Shown: positions 20,135 to 32,978, numbered from the stretch's first letter. The stretch is DNA of 64,000 nt from Punctularia strigosozonata HHB-11173 SS5 (GCF_000264995.1 NW_006767441.1:1128370-1192369); one strand, 5' to 3'. The notes: generated by a model not told the origin, from the letters alone. Translations and numbers: made by a program.

Positions 20135-21060
20135 ATGGTGTTGTTCGAGGTCAAGGACTTGGCGGTCAAACGCGACAAGGGCACGGCTATATTCTCCAAC
20201 GTCAATTTCGATCTGAACCCCGGAGACGTCGTTGTCCTCCAAGGCAAGTCAGGAGCGGGGAAGTCTACTCTGCTGAAGGCTCTCGCCAACTTGAACATCT
20301 TCGACGGCCGGATCCTCCTCAGAGGAAGGTCATCACCAGTACCGTTTTTATCGGCGATGAGAATGAGATGAATTGACCACATGTGCACGTTCAGGACACC
20401 GGTCCAACACGGCAAGCTATACGTACGATAATGCTCAGGCTTGGCCTCTCACCCGGGCTTGGATTTCATGTAGGAGTTCCCGCCTATCGCACGCGCGTCC
20501 AGTACGTGCCGCAGCGGCCCTCGATGCTCCCTGGGACGCCGCGCGATTTCGTGAATACCATTTCCTCGTTTGGTGCGCGGTCTCCGAAGCGAGGCGGCAC
20601 GTCTGCTGCGGGGATGTTCTAGCACGCCTACGATGTAGGCAAAGCCTGGGGTATCGAGAAGGAGCTGTGGGATCGCTCGTGGACCGAGCTCAGCGGCGGC
20701 GAGTCGCAGCGGATCGTGCTGGCTGTGGCCGTCGGACTGGACGCCGCCGAGGTCCTCCTGCTCGATGGTGAGCGCTTTTGGCGTTCGAGTATCTTGTTTT
20801 CCGGTTCTCCTGCTAAACGTGACGTCGGTTCTGGATCTCACGGTGCCACTCGATTCGTAGAGCCTACGTCTGCCCTCGACGCGGCGAGCTGCGCAGCGGT
20901 GGAGACGTACCTGTTGGACGAGGTCCGCAGCGCGGAGTCTAGGCTCCAGGCGTTGATATGGGTTACACATTCGGAAGAGCAGGGGGTGCGGGTGGGCACT
21001 CGCTTCATCCATATAACGCCGGACGGCGTGAGGGAGGAGTCGCCGTTGTCGCAGCCATAG
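20135..21060 (+). CDS. Small ABC-type ATPase of the FetA/YbbL kind
   Basis: Single nucleotide-binding domain resembling the ATPase half of bacterial FetA(YbbL)/FetB exporters. From ATG 20135: MVLFEVKDLAVKRDKGTAIF, Walker A GKSGAGKST, Q-loop VQYVPQRPSMLPGTP, signature LSGGESQR, Walker B VLLLDEPTSALD, and H-loop WVTHSEEQ. No membrane segments are seen, so a separate permease partner is expected. Introns: one ending near 20399, a probable GC-AG intron 20412-20473 that restores QHG/VPAYRTRVQYV, and one splitting LLLD/EPTS. An in-frame TAG at 20620-20622 must be spliced out. A 65-nt GTGCGC...GATGTAG intron (20573-20637) would do so and keep frame. The frame is also open in frame upstream to an ATG at 19907, which would add 76 residues. 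Confidence 0.75.
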
Positions 21061-21873
21061 GCTGATCACAGCCGGGCTGGGTGCTAAACGGACCAGTATA
21101 TCGGCCAAGTTATGGCCTGGACGAAGATGACACAAAGGTAGACGCTCTGCAATATGACTGAGAGGTACCCTTTCGTCACGTAAATACCTATCACGTTCCT
21201 ACGGCCATGTTTATCCGACTCGACTCGAAAGAAAAGAATGCATTTCAAGTGAAGTAAATGGAGCAGAATGCACTGGCCAAGTCGTCGACGGCTTGACTCC
21301 TGTGTACGAGATCCTCAGCTTCTGCAATTCAGGCCCATAAAATTAGATACTCTCGATGGTGCAGCATAAAGGAATAAAAAACGCGCGGCGCGTGCTCTGG
21401 GGAAATAGCAATAAGCGCCTCCGAGCGACGACGATATCAGAGTTTCGAGCGTGAACTTCAGCATCTTCTCAGAAAGTTGCTAGTCTACATCAATGGCGTC
21501 GGCCGCTGCTTCACCAACATCCACGACTCGATGGACCCCATGGGAGGTGCAATTCAATATTTATTGCGCATGACGTCATTAAGAATGTCGCAGACAATGT
21601 TGAAATCGTCGGCGTGAGGGATGTGGTCTGGAGCAAGCATTTTGACAATAATGCAGCCTTGGTAGGTCCTTGGAGATGGTGGTGCTCTGCAGGTGGTAGA
21701 GCCAGTCCCTGCTGCATGACCTAACGACAAATACGAGAAATGGCCGACGGACACAGGGTTCCCACGCCCTACACTGCGTCGCGCCACGTCGCGACTCCAT
21801 TACGAGCGCTCCCCGGCAAGGACGCGGACTCATTCGACTCTTCCCATCTTTTGCTCTGCTGTCTGGTGCAAGG
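21061..21873. promoter_or_regulatory. SEC16 upstream region with a CRE palindrome
   Basis: About 813 bp between the ABC gene stop and the SEC16 ATG. It holds a perfect bZIP/CRE palindrome TGACGTCA at 21571-21578, about 300 bp upstream of SEC16. A minus-strand frame at 21787-21554 ends in a protein-like stretch (QGCIIVKMLAPDHIPHADD) but has no clear start or family, so I do not call it a gene. Confidence 0.35.
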
Positions 21874-24800
21874 ATGGAAGCGGCGGACTCGTTGTTTGGG
21901 CCCGGAGACTCGTCCTCTGACCCCTTCGGGTCGATCCTGGGCAGTCCGGAGCTCGCGGGAAACGCTGGCGAGCAAGCCCATACCGGCGCACCTGGAGAGG
22001 CCCCCACGCAATATGACGGTGCAGATCCGTTTGCGACCTACGGCGACAGCAGCGGCTACGATTCTCAGACATGGTCTGGCGCCGCGCAGGCCGATTCTGG
22101 GTACGCTCCTCAACCCTCTGCCGTCGCAACCTCTGCTGGTCAAGGTCAACATGGCCAAGGTGCCTACGATGAGTATGCCCAATGGAACTCCTACAGTCAG
22201 ACTGGAACCGACACTGGATGTGGGTAGTCCTCTATCATCTTAGTTTCGTGTCCCTGAAGCTCGAACAGCATCCAATGGATATAATACGGCCGCATACAAT
22301 GCTTCTTACTTTCCAGGTAATGACGAGTCCTCTGCACCCGACCGGTTACAGCAGTGATTCTGAGGATCGCATTATCCAGACCAACAATCCACCGATGCAT
22401 CACAAACAACGTCAACATCATCGTACGACCCATATGCGCCTCCGACGACTCAGCCCACGACCTCCATAACAAGTCCTTACGGCAACGGAACGACCTCCAC
22501 GTCATCCCAAAGTAATACGTACTCAACATACGGCGCATATACTCCGCAATCGTACTCGCAAACGTCGGCCGCCCCACCAACTCCTTATAGCCCATATCAA
22601 CCGACGTCGTCCTACGCGTCTCCTTCGTACGAAAAACAAGTGAATCGTCCGCAGCAGCAGTCGTCGTACTCCTCCTACGGCACACCGGCGTACGGCTCGC
22701 AAATCGCCTCGCCTGCTATCCCTCCGCCTGCTCCTGCCCCGGCGCGCAGCGAGGCCTCCGCTGCCGCGTATAGGCCCAAGCATCCGAACGCATACGATCC
22801 TCCCGTCCCGGTGTTGCGCTCCAGCAAGAAGACAGCTCACACACCGGCGGTTCCTCCACCCGGCCTTCCCTACTCGTCATATGGATATCCCTCTCCTGCG
22901 CCTGCGACGGCCACGCCCCCACCGCCACCCCCTCTGGCTCGCTACACATCTCCTGCGCAGACCAGCCAGGCTCCGCTACCACCACCTCCGGCTCGCTATG
23001 CATCTCCGGCGCAGGCTCATCAGCCTCCGCCACCTCCCCCCGCGCGTTACGCGTCTCCAGCACAGTCGTCGCACCCGGCCCCGACTGGCTACGGCTCCCC
23101 TGCGCAATCTGCACACCCGCCGCCGCCCCGATCTCGGTCTCGCCAGTCTCAGTTCTCCCCGGCACCTCCCAACCCACCCGCATCGTCGCAGTACCCACAG
23201 TACTCCCATCCACCTGCGAACGGGCACTCATATGACGCCGTATACCCGACGTTTCCCCCTCCACCGCCGTCAGCAGCTGCGACGGACGGCCTTGGGTTAT
23301 CGCACGCTGATCCCCACGCAACTAGCGCCACGCAAAGTTTCGATCCGGAGGCGTTTGAAGTCGGAAGTGCGGCTGCCGACAGTCCTGAGACTGAGACGAA
23401 TCCTCGTGTATATTCCGCCGTGAACGGTGATCATGGTCCAACGGCGGCTCCTGACTACAGCGCTCTTACGTCGGCGTATGCTGCAGACGCAACTACCGCT
23501 CCCCATGCAAACGGCGACGTAGCGCGCTCAAAAGAGGCGACTGCGGATGCTGCAGAAGGACCTGTTCCATACGGTGTTTCGCCGTATGAGCATGGTGTAG
23601 ATCCGGAGGGACAGGACCCGGAAGCGTTTGGAGTAGACGAACATGATCCTGAAGCCGTCGGTATCGCCGATTCCGAAACAGTCAAGCACCTTCACCACGC
23701 AGCTTCGCCGACGAAACCGGTTGCTCCTCCTTCGGCCAGCGGTGCAATCAGGCAATCTCCACCGTCCTCTGCGTACGCACCAAACGGGGTTTCGGCGTTT
23801 AGAGCGTCTCCGGGACCGGTAGAAAGGACGCAGTCGCCTGCGCGCAGCGTGCCCTCCAGGACGGCATCGCCGTACGATCCGCCGTTCCCTCCTGCACGCT
23901 CTGCATACGATCCGCCCAAATCGGAGAAGCCGATATCGCCATCTACTGTATCGTCAGTTGCTTCGCCGCGTGGTAGCCTCGATGCTCCTCGCCGCCCTGG
24001 CTCCAGAGTTGGATCCCCTGCGTTTGCGGCGCCAGCGACTACGGCTTCGGCGTACGACCCGTACAAGCCTGGCCCTGCAAGCACACAGGATGCCTATGAT
24101 CCCGGACGGTATGGCGTGCAGAGGACAGCATCACCCAGCTCGGTGTCCACGAAGTCACAAGTAACCAATCCATACGCTCCCCCGTCCTCTTCTTCGGCGT
24201 TTTCGCTAGGTAGGGACCGAGCGATGTCCGGCGGGTCCGTGTCGTCGATGACTACGAGCAATTCCTTCAGCGCGTACGCTCCCAACCCGCAGCCCAAACG
24301 ACAGGCAAGCGAAGCGTCGGATTACGGAGATTATCAACAGAGATACGGTTACTCTGACCCTGACAAGACGGCGACGTATGATAACCATGTGCAAGAGATC
24401 ACTCTGGCGGCGCCACCGGTGTATGGCGCGTATGCACCGTCGCCGACGCTCCTGGGTGCCAACGATCCGCTTGGCCGCACTTCTGCACGTGCCCCGGTTA
24501 TCAGCTTCGGTGCCGGGGGCAGGTTCGTTACGTGCCTGCACGGTTCAGGAACTCTCAACACCGGCTTCGACGTTGCGTTGGCTACTCGTCAATCGACTGA
24601 CGTTCGTATCCAGAAGCTGCATGACGTAATCCCGCAGTCAGCATTGGACACCACCGAAGTGGTCTTCCCGGGTCCGTTGTTTAACGATCCGGGGACGCCG
24701 ACCACTAGTCTAGTCGGTACAGGGGCTGCCGCGAAAACCAAAGCCAAGAAGGCCAAGGTGCTCCAGTATCTCGAGGATAGGGCAAACGAGCTTGATCGGG

Positions 24801-27562
24801 GCCTAGGCTACCTCAGTACAGATTCTATAGAGCACAGTCATGCGGAGGGCAAGCTAGCATTGGTGCGGCTGCTCAAGGTCATGGTCGAGAACGATGGAAA
24901 GCTAACCGGAAGGTACGTATCTGATGATGGCGGTAATCTATGTCGTCTCACACCTGCTTAGTGCTGCTATCGACACCGCGGTGCGTGCCGCTCTCGTCCC
25001 ACGGCTCGCCAACAGCACGGGCGACGCTGCGGACTCTCGTAAGTGTCGCCTACTTCCTCTTGAATTGCGAGACCGACCTCGTTGTAGTGCATACCCCTGC
25101 TCTGGGATACGCAGGAATACCGTCGTTGCACTCGAATGAGGCACCCTTGGCGACATACCAAGTCAGAGCATCATCCTTGGATAAAATCCAGGACTTCCTC
25201 ATTCGTGGGGAGAGGAAGAAGGCGTGTCACTATGCCGCCGACGAGAAGCTCTGGGCACACGCGATGGTCATTGCGAGCAGTGTCGATAAAGACACCTGGA
25301 AAGAGGTAGTTAACGACTTCGTCCGGTCGGAGCTTGGTGTTCGGGAAGAGAAATCGAATGGCAGAGAAGCACTCAGGGTAGCTTACAGTCTCTTTGCCGG
25401 CCAAGGTGCCGCTGCTGGTGAGAATCGCGTGGGGACCCTTGGTCACAATGTGCTAACCTTTGGCAGTCGAGGAACTACTGCCCCCGAAACTCTTGACGAG
25501 GACGTTGGGTCAAACTTTGACTGCTGGCCCACTGCAAGTGCCGCCGATTGCTCATGGGACCCCCATCTCGCCGAACTTCCCTCACCCGGAGAAGACGGCT
25601 CGCGTGCCTGCGGAATCGTTGGCGAAGTGGCCGGAGACTGCTGCGATGTTAGCATCAAGTCCCATGACCCCCGACTCTGCGGCTGCTTTGGTTGCTCTCG
25701 GGGACTATCTCATGTCTAACGACTGGATAGAGGCGGCCCATGCATGGTAGGCAGTAGATGTTGAATTCCTTCAATCAACCTGACGCCAGTGCCTACAGCT
25801 ACCTTTTGTCGTCGCAGGCGCACCTCATCGGAGGCAGCAGAGCTCCTTCGGCTCGGATCGTCCTGGTTGGCTCGCAAAGCCCACATCTTCGACTGAACTT
25901 TCACAAGGACTCTGACCCTGTCATTTTCTCAGAAATCGCCGAGTTCGCCGCATCGCTCACGCCGGCGCCGAAGGGACAGGAACCGTTCCCGGGATGGGCG
26001 CACTTGCAGCCTTACAAGCTGGTTCGGGCTTATCATTTGGCCGAGCTGGGCCATACACAGGCTGCGAACAGATACTGCGAAGCGATTCGCAACTCGCTTA
26101 CTCGGCCGTCTCCTTATCTAAACATGGCGTTCGCGGATGAGCTCAAGGCTCTTCATGACAGGCTTACCGCTGTGCCGCAGTTGGATAAGGCAGGTTCGTG
26201 GATCGGAGGCAAGATGGCGAAACCCAGCTTGGATAGCATAGGCAACTGGCTGGAAGGCCGGTTCACGAAGTTTATCGCTGGTGAGGGCGAGAATTCTCCA
26301 CCACCCACCGACGATGTAGCGGTCCCCGGTCAGACATCCTCAGGCCCCTTCGCACATTACAGTGCCATCTCCTCGGCGGCGCCATCGACATCCCCTTCAC
26401 CCCAGCCGTCGTTCACAGCTTATAACGGCATGCCTCCCCCGCCGCGGTCGGGCTCGGCTATGTCATCGCGGCAGTCAACGGTGCCGCAGGTGCAGATCGA
26501 CCGCGCATCGTCAGCGATGGATCACTATCGCCGGAAGGGTTCTCCAGCGCCCATCAATCGCGTATACTCTGCCAATGCCGCGACAACCACGTTCGCGCAG
26601 GCGGAGGCGGCCGGCAACGGGTATGCTCCCGGCCGCTCCTCCCTGGACGAGTCGAAGGACAATGGAGGGTGGTGGAACAGCTCGTTCACGGCAGACTCTG
26701 CTGCTCCTACGCCTACTGCCACCACCTTCGGTGCGAGTCCGGAAAACGCGTCGGATGAAGGCTTCATTTCACTCATGGACGTACCTGCGAGCCCCATGCC
26801 CATATCGTCCCCTGGTGCGACGCGGACCAATTACCCACCGGAAGACCCGGATGACGACGATCTTGGCCTGGGCAACGCATCGAGCAAGCGCAAGAAGAAT
26901 TCGACTGATGACGCGGACGCGGACGGTACCACCCCGACCGCGACCCAAAAGAAGGCGGAACCGCCCAAGCCGAAAGCCGAAGAAAAGAAAGCCGGTAAGG
27001 GTTACCGGATAACTGCTGGGTGACGACGATACTGATGAGCTCATTAGAACCGACGGCCACGTCCAACGGCTGGCTCAGCCGGTGGTGGAAGAAGAGCGAT
27101 GGTCCTGCACCTGTGAAGGCCAACATGGGAGAAGACAACTCGTTCTACTTTGACAAGGAGCTTGGCAAGTGGGTCAACAAGAAGGCGGGCGGCGCGGAGG
27201 CTGCGAAGCCGGCCGCGCCTCCCCCGCCGCCATCCCGCGCTCAGACGGCGTCCCCGAGCAAGACGGCCTCGGTCATGCCGCACACGGGCACGGTCGCAGG
27301 CGAGCCGCCGGTGCGCGCGACGTCGTCGTTCGACCTGACGTCGCCGCCGCGGAAGCCGCCGCCGCCGAGGGCGCGCTCGAATTTGGTTCCGACGGAGAAC
27401 CTGCCGGACTCCGCGCCACCGTCGCCGGCGCCTGGGGCTGGCTTGAACGTGCCTCCTCCACCTTCGAGACCAAGTTCGAGGGCTCAGGCAGGAGGGAAGA
27501 AGAACCTGCGGAGTCGCTATGTGGATGTCTTCCAGGCGCAGCCTGGTGGCGGCGCCGCGTAA
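21874..27562 (+). CDS. SEC16: COPII coat assembly protein Sec16
   Basis: Organises ER exit sites and scaffolds Sec23, Sec24, Sec13 and Sec31. ATG 21874 opens MEAADSLFGPGDSSSDPFGS. A very long disordered N-terminal half is rich in Pro, Ser, Tyr and Ala, with tandem PPPPARYASPAQ units. The conserved central domain starts near 24400: ARAPVISFGAGGRFVTCLHG, KAKVLQYLEDRANELDRGLG, then after introns SLDKIQDFLIRGERKKACHY, AADEKLWAHAMVIASSVDKD and ALGDYLMSNDWIEAAHACYL across a splice. The ancestral coatomer element continues to YKLVRAYHLAELGHTQAANR. The C-terminus (NGWLSRWWKKSDGPAPVKAN, ENSFYFDKELGKWVNKKA-like block) is the Sec23-binding type end, closing VFQAQPGGGAA. About 1,700 aa. Early exon edges between 22200 and 22380 are uncertain. 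Confidence 0.9.
22920..23130 (+). repeat. Degenerate tandem repeat in SEC16 coding sequence
   Basis: About four copies of a roughly 60-bp unit encode PPPPARYASPAQ plus a variable Gln/Ser/Pro spacer. Copies differ at several bases, so the array is not recent. It lies in the disordered half of Sec16. Confidence 0.8.
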
Positions 27563-27753
27563 ATGCGGGTGGTATATACGAACAGTCCGACGTAGACCTG
27601 TAGCAATATTTTCTCTTTATAGCCCATACTTAACGTATCCTGCATACTATCCGTAGCATCTCGCATGTTTTTTCTTCGTTTGATAAATCGGATTTCCTTT
27701 TTCGCAGCGCAACCAGAGCTCCTTGAATTCTGCAGAGGATACACGTTTATTAT

Positions 27754-28921
27754 TTAAAGGAGCAGCTTGAATGGGTATCCCCTATTCTTGACGCGGAATA
27801 GAGAGATGAGGATGGAGAACATCACGAAGATGACCGCCGTCCAGAGGTACACCTGAGCCCTCTGACGCGAAGGCGAGGTTTGGTAGGGGGTGACAATAGT
27901 GAGCATGAGGAAGGCCATCGCCAGGACGCCATCTGCGCCAAGCCCACGATGAGCCTCCCATTGACACGAACACAACACAATCCAAAGCTTACACATCAAG
28001 GACACCACTTGCGTCTCCTGGCCATACTGGTTCTGGTACCCCGGCGCGATCCACTGGCCGTTTCCGCCCGAGTACGGCGAACCGCGGATTTTGGTGAACA
28101 TGAAACCGGAGGTCATAGTGAGCGTAGTGAGGACGGTGCCGATGGCCCACACCCAACGATTGTTGAAGATGGGGTAGACGAAGCGGACGGTGAGTGCGAA
28201 GAAGAGGAGGAAGGCGAGGGTCGAGCCCCAGCGGGCCCAGTCGAAGGGAGCCTTGTAGGGTATCGGAACGGGCGTTGTGCGGGAGAGTTGCTCGGCAAGA
28301 GGTTCGGCGTCGAAGCCGCTGTGGGATGTGCATGTGGTCAGCGCCAGGTCAGTGAGAAGGAGGTATGGGGCGACGTACTAGGAGAAGTCTAATTTGGCAG
28401 GAGCGGTCTTGCCGTTGGCCGGGCGCCGGGGACCTTCGGTAGGCGGGTACAAATGAACGACAGGTGCGGATTGCATGCCAAGCTGCGAAAGCGTTCAGCA
28501 GATTATTCATAGTGCTAGCTGAGTGCACAAACCTTTTGGAAGACAGAAGGGCCATCATCAAAGTCGAGAGTAGCAAAGAAGTGGTTGTCCCGATCGGCAG
28601 GCGAGACAGTCTTCCACGCCTTCGCGACGGCGTTCCAGGACGGATTAAACTCCCTGGGTATAATCGTAAGAGGAGGAGCCTCTGCACGGTGCGGAATGCG
28701 AACCTGCAGGGGTTGCATCGCCGCCTCGGGTCGAGCGCGGTGAACTGCACGGAGGCAGACCAGTCGCGCTTGGAACCGGTAATGAGGTCGAACGTCTTCT
28801 CGTTCAGTTTGATGACGCCATTGGGCGACGAGTTGGCAAGCTTGGCAAGCTCTTCGCGAGGCGTCAACGCGTGTATGAAGGGCAGCAGGAGCAGCGCAGA
28901 GAGCGTCCGTAGCAGCATCAT
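27754..28921 (-). CDS. OST3: Oligosaccharyltransferase subunit Ost3/Ost6
   Basis: ER-membrane subunit with a lumenal thioredoxin-like domain that delays disulfide formation during N-glycosylation. ATG 28919-28921 starts MMLLRTLSALLLLPFIHALT, a clear signal peptide. The redox motif CNPC lies in QFTALDPRRRCNPCREFNPS, formed by removing a 50-nt intron. Next come HFFATLDFDDGPSVFQK and LGMQSAPVVHLYPPTEGPRR. Four membrane segments follow: STLAFLLFFALTVRFVYPIF, VWAIGTVLTTLTMTSGFMF, a third around GVLAMAFLMLTIVTPY, and VYLWTAVIFVMFSILISLF. It ends GYPFKLLL at 27754-27756. The TKIRGSPYSGGNGQWIAPGY loop is a family hallmark. Shares a 164-bp divergent promoter with PIK1. Confidence 0.93.
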
Positions 28922-29085
28922 TGGACGGAGTGGATGAGCTGGATGGCCTTGCCAGGATGTCACCGACGCGACGTGGCTCGCCTCGCTATGAGCACAGCCA
29001 CGGCATTGGATATTATTAGCTGTCCGTACCACCCCCGCCCACCTCCGCTGCGGCTGGTCATCGCAGCGTGCATCTCGAGGTGATA

Positions 29086-32000
29086 ATGTCCCATCAGTTG
29101 CTCCTGCGGCTGTTCTTGTCTCCATCGTTCTTCTCGCTTCATGTTGCGCTGCGATACCTGCGCCATTACTCCGACAACATCGGCATCACGTACTACCTGA
29201 CAAGAAGACTGAGAGAGTATGACACGAACGAACTGAGGGAAGTATGGGGTGAGTTAGATCCTTTTGTGCTACGCGAGCGGCGTCTGATACTACGCATCTT
29301 ATTGTGTACGTAGGATTAATATGGTGAAGAATGTTCGTCCTCCGTAAGAACTTAGGCTTGACGTGTTCTCAACCCAGTCACCTCCTAGTCACTAGGCCAT
29401 CGAAGTCAAGGGCGTTGGAGTGTTTCGTGAAAGAAATATGCGAGAGATCGACGCACATATCTATGCTAGTCCGTTCTTCTTCTGTCGAATTTTTGTATGA
29501 CCTCTCGGAGTTCACGATGCACGCAGACATTATGGTTCATGCAAGCGACCCTCAATGACCTCGCCGTTGATAGGCATAACACCCCCTCCTTCTTCATCTG
29601 TCAACGCACACTGCACCAATGCCATGAGCTCATATTCGGCGACATCCCTCCACCCGTACCATCGCCCTACCAAACCCTCAGCCTGACCTTTCGTACCAAG
29701 TCCTTGTTCGCTCGCAAGAAGGTGAAGGCAAACGTCGAGCCTGCGCTCGTCGGACTCGGGATGGTGCTAGCGGGGGCCCCGGGTATGCCTAGCGTAACGG
29801 AAATTATGGGTGAAGTCGCGATTGAGCAAGGGCGGCTCGATGAGGAAGGGACAGAGATGAGAGGATTTGATACGGGCGAGGATGACGTCGCGACCGGGAA
29901 CGCTGAATCTGTCTTACCGAAAGACAATCCGGATGAAGGCGATTCTGGAGAGAACTCGGACGGCGAAGCACTCACCCCCGTCATCACGCCGGTCACCGAG
30001 TACGCCGACTCGTCCACGAATGCCGCAGTGGATCGAACGCTTTCGTTGGACGGACACGCGGTGACCGCTGCTCGCCGTATGAAGCGTACCATCACGCCGT
30101 CCGCCGCCCAAACCTCGCCCGCCTTACCCCTCCACTTGATGAACATACGTCGGTCGCGCATGTCGGAAGATCCGCTTGGACAATACGAACAACCTGCCAC
30201 GGTGTTCACGCATACACCTTCCCAATCTTCCCCATCAGTTTCGCTTTTGAAGCCGAACAGGGGACCTGCTGCCGATTCCATCTTGTCGAAGTACGGTGCA
30301 CAGACGCAGATTCATCTGCTGAGGAGCTACTACTGTCGCTCAGAGGTAATATGCTGCGGTGTCATCTCATTGGTCCCAACCAGACGCTGACGGACGACGC
30401 TTTCCCTTACCAGGTACAGTTCTTGCTGACGCTGGAAAGTATCTCGAACCGCCTGCTCGTCATCCCACGGCCAGCGCGAGTCAGTGCCCTGCGAGCTGAA
30501 CTTACAGCACTGAATCACAAACTCCCTGCGGAGGTAATCCACTCGGCGTCTGATCAACCTTGTGACAGTGCTTATGTATATTGATGCAGGTATGCATGCC
30601 AATGTGGTGTTCATCCTCAGACGTCCCCGGACCCCCACCAGCCAGAATACCACAACCGCACCATCGCATCGTGCGCATCCCTCCCGGAGAATCGGTAGTT
30701 CTGAACAGCGCCGAGCGTGCGCCGTACGTGCTCATTCTTGAAATTCTGAACGACGACCTCGACTTCGATCCCGCGAAGCGTAGCAACAAGGAAATCCTGA
30801 AAAAGATCGTCGAGAAGGAAAATGAGCGTAAGGGCGCCTCGCACGATCTCGTCGCCTTTGCGAGGCGAGATAGCGTCAAGGGCAAGGATGTCCCGCAGCT
30901 TCCAGCAGACGGAGATGCCGACGCTGCGAACCCTGAAGCTGATGTCGACGGCGCCAAGTCCGAGTTCGCTCTGGGCGAAGAGGAGATGGGAAAGGAGATG
31001 GAAGGCCCGCCTCCCGTCATCTCTGCAATTTCCCCGACGCCGACCACAGCTCGCTTTCCGGAAGGCGGAGAAGAGGAGGAGGAGGAGATTGACCTGGTAG
31101 AGCAGCTATATGGCGCTGGTCACTCGCTCCGTTCAAAGCCGGTGGACCTCTCTGACTCGGTCGTCTTGCCTGCGGCGCCGAAGAATAGGGATCTCGACAT
31201 GGCCGCGTGGTCCTCGTCGAACCCCGTCACGCCAGCTGTGGCCATACAAGGGTCTTCCGCCTTCGCGCGAGCTCAGACCGTGCCGAACACGGTGGACAAC
31301 GGGCTGAGTATGGACGAGTACGCGCAGAGGATGAGGACGGCGGCAGTGATGCTTGCGCAGCTGAATGCCAGCATGATGCGGGAACCCGTAACAACCGCGC
31401 CTGTTCCCGGGGCACCACACGCATCCGACGCCGCTCGAGGATGGTCCAGCTGGATCCCTGGTGGGACCACTGCCGAAGCGAGCGCTGCGAAGGGCCCTGT
31501 TCATCCGACGCTGGCGAACGCGGGCCCCCGCGCCGACCCGGCCGCACCCCAGATGCGCATGAAGCTGCAGCCAGCCGAGGCGACCGCCATCCGTGAGCGA
31601 ATCATGAAGGAGATGCTCGCGCTGGAGGAGGAGCGCATGGCGCGCATGCGCGAGCGGGAGAACCGAACCGGTTTTGTGCCGGTACGAGATATTGCGAGCG
31701 GAAGCGGGGCGGCAAAGAGTGCGGAAGACGAAGGCATCATTAGGCGGGAGCTAGACAAGGCGGACCCGAGTGCTGCGGTGTTTAGCGAGAGCTGGACGAC
31801 GAAGAAGGTGCTTGTTCTCGATCTCTGGGTTTGGGAGAGATCGTTGATCAGATTCGATGCAGAGTCGAATACGGCAGGCATCACCCTATGGGCACCTTGC
31901 CTCTTGGGACTGCGTGTCAGTGATCGTCAAGACGGGGGGTGACCTGAGGCAGGAACAGTTCGCGGTGCAGCTCATTCAAGAGTTCGGCAAGATATGGCGG

Positions 32001-32978
32001 GATGAGAACTGCCCATGCTGGGTCCGACAGTGTGTCCCAGTGCTTAACTAACATCTTGCAATCGACCATTGAGCGGAATGGGCTCCAGTTTCCAGATCTT
32101 GATCACGGGCGCCACCTCCGCCATCGTTGAGACCATCACAGACGCGGTATCGATACACTCAATCAAGAAGGCGGAATACGCGCGACGATTAGCGGAGGGT
32201 GGACTGGGGCACGTTACATTGCTAGATCACTTCAAGAACGTAAGGGACCCGGACTCCGAGGGCTGCCGACTTCCATCCCAATGAGAGATGCTGACAAGGT
32301 GTTCACAGACCTACGGCGACCCTGGGTCCGCCAAGTTTGCCCGGGCGCAGCGCAACTTCGCCAAGTCCCTAGCCGGGTACTCGGTCGTCACATACCTGCT
32401 CCAGATCAAGGACCGGCACAACGGAAACATTCTCCTCGACCGGGACGGGCACCTGATCCACATCGATTTTGGCTTCATGCTCTCCAACTCGCCGGGAAAC
32501 ATCGGGTTTGAGGCTGCACCGTTCAAGCTGCCGCTCGAGTACGTCGACGTGCTCGGCGGCGTGGACGGCGACGGGTTCAAAGAATTCAGGCGCCTGTTCC
32601 GGGAGGGCTTCGAGGCCGCGCGAAAACACTGCGACAGGATCGTCAGTGAGTAGTCTTGTCGCGGACCCCGCGCCTGCTGCAGCGTGCTCACGCCGTCGTC
32701 GGATGTTTCAGCCATGGTTGAACTCATGCAGAAAGATTCGAACTTCCCTTGCTTCGCCGCCCTGGGGGAACAGACTGCGGTTCAATTGCGGGATCGCTTT
32801 ATGCCTACGATGACACATACGCTTGTGGGGGAACACATAGACCGGCTCATCGACACGTCTCTCGGATCTCACTGGACACGCCTGTACGACTCGGTGAGGC
32901 TGAACCCCACTTCTTTCGCGGCAAACATCAAGGCTGACAATCATGCAGTACCAATACTATTCGCAGTCTATTTTATAA
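29086..32978 (+). CDS. PIK1: Phosphatidylinositol 4-kinase Pik1 (PI4K-beta type)
   Basis: Makes PI4P at the Golgi and nucleus. ATG 29086 gives [20 protein letters not shown]. The N-terminal helical (LKU) domain reads [20 protein letters not shown], then [20 protein letters not shown] and [18 protein letters not shown] disordered acidic/Ser-rich middle follows. The C-terminal kinase has [39 protein letters not shown], the catalytic loop [20 protein letters not shown] and activation DFGFML. The end is [20 protein letters not shown], then [13 protein letters not shown]-stop across a last intron that restores the family terminus. Roughly 1,100 aa and about ten introns. Confidence 0.93.
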
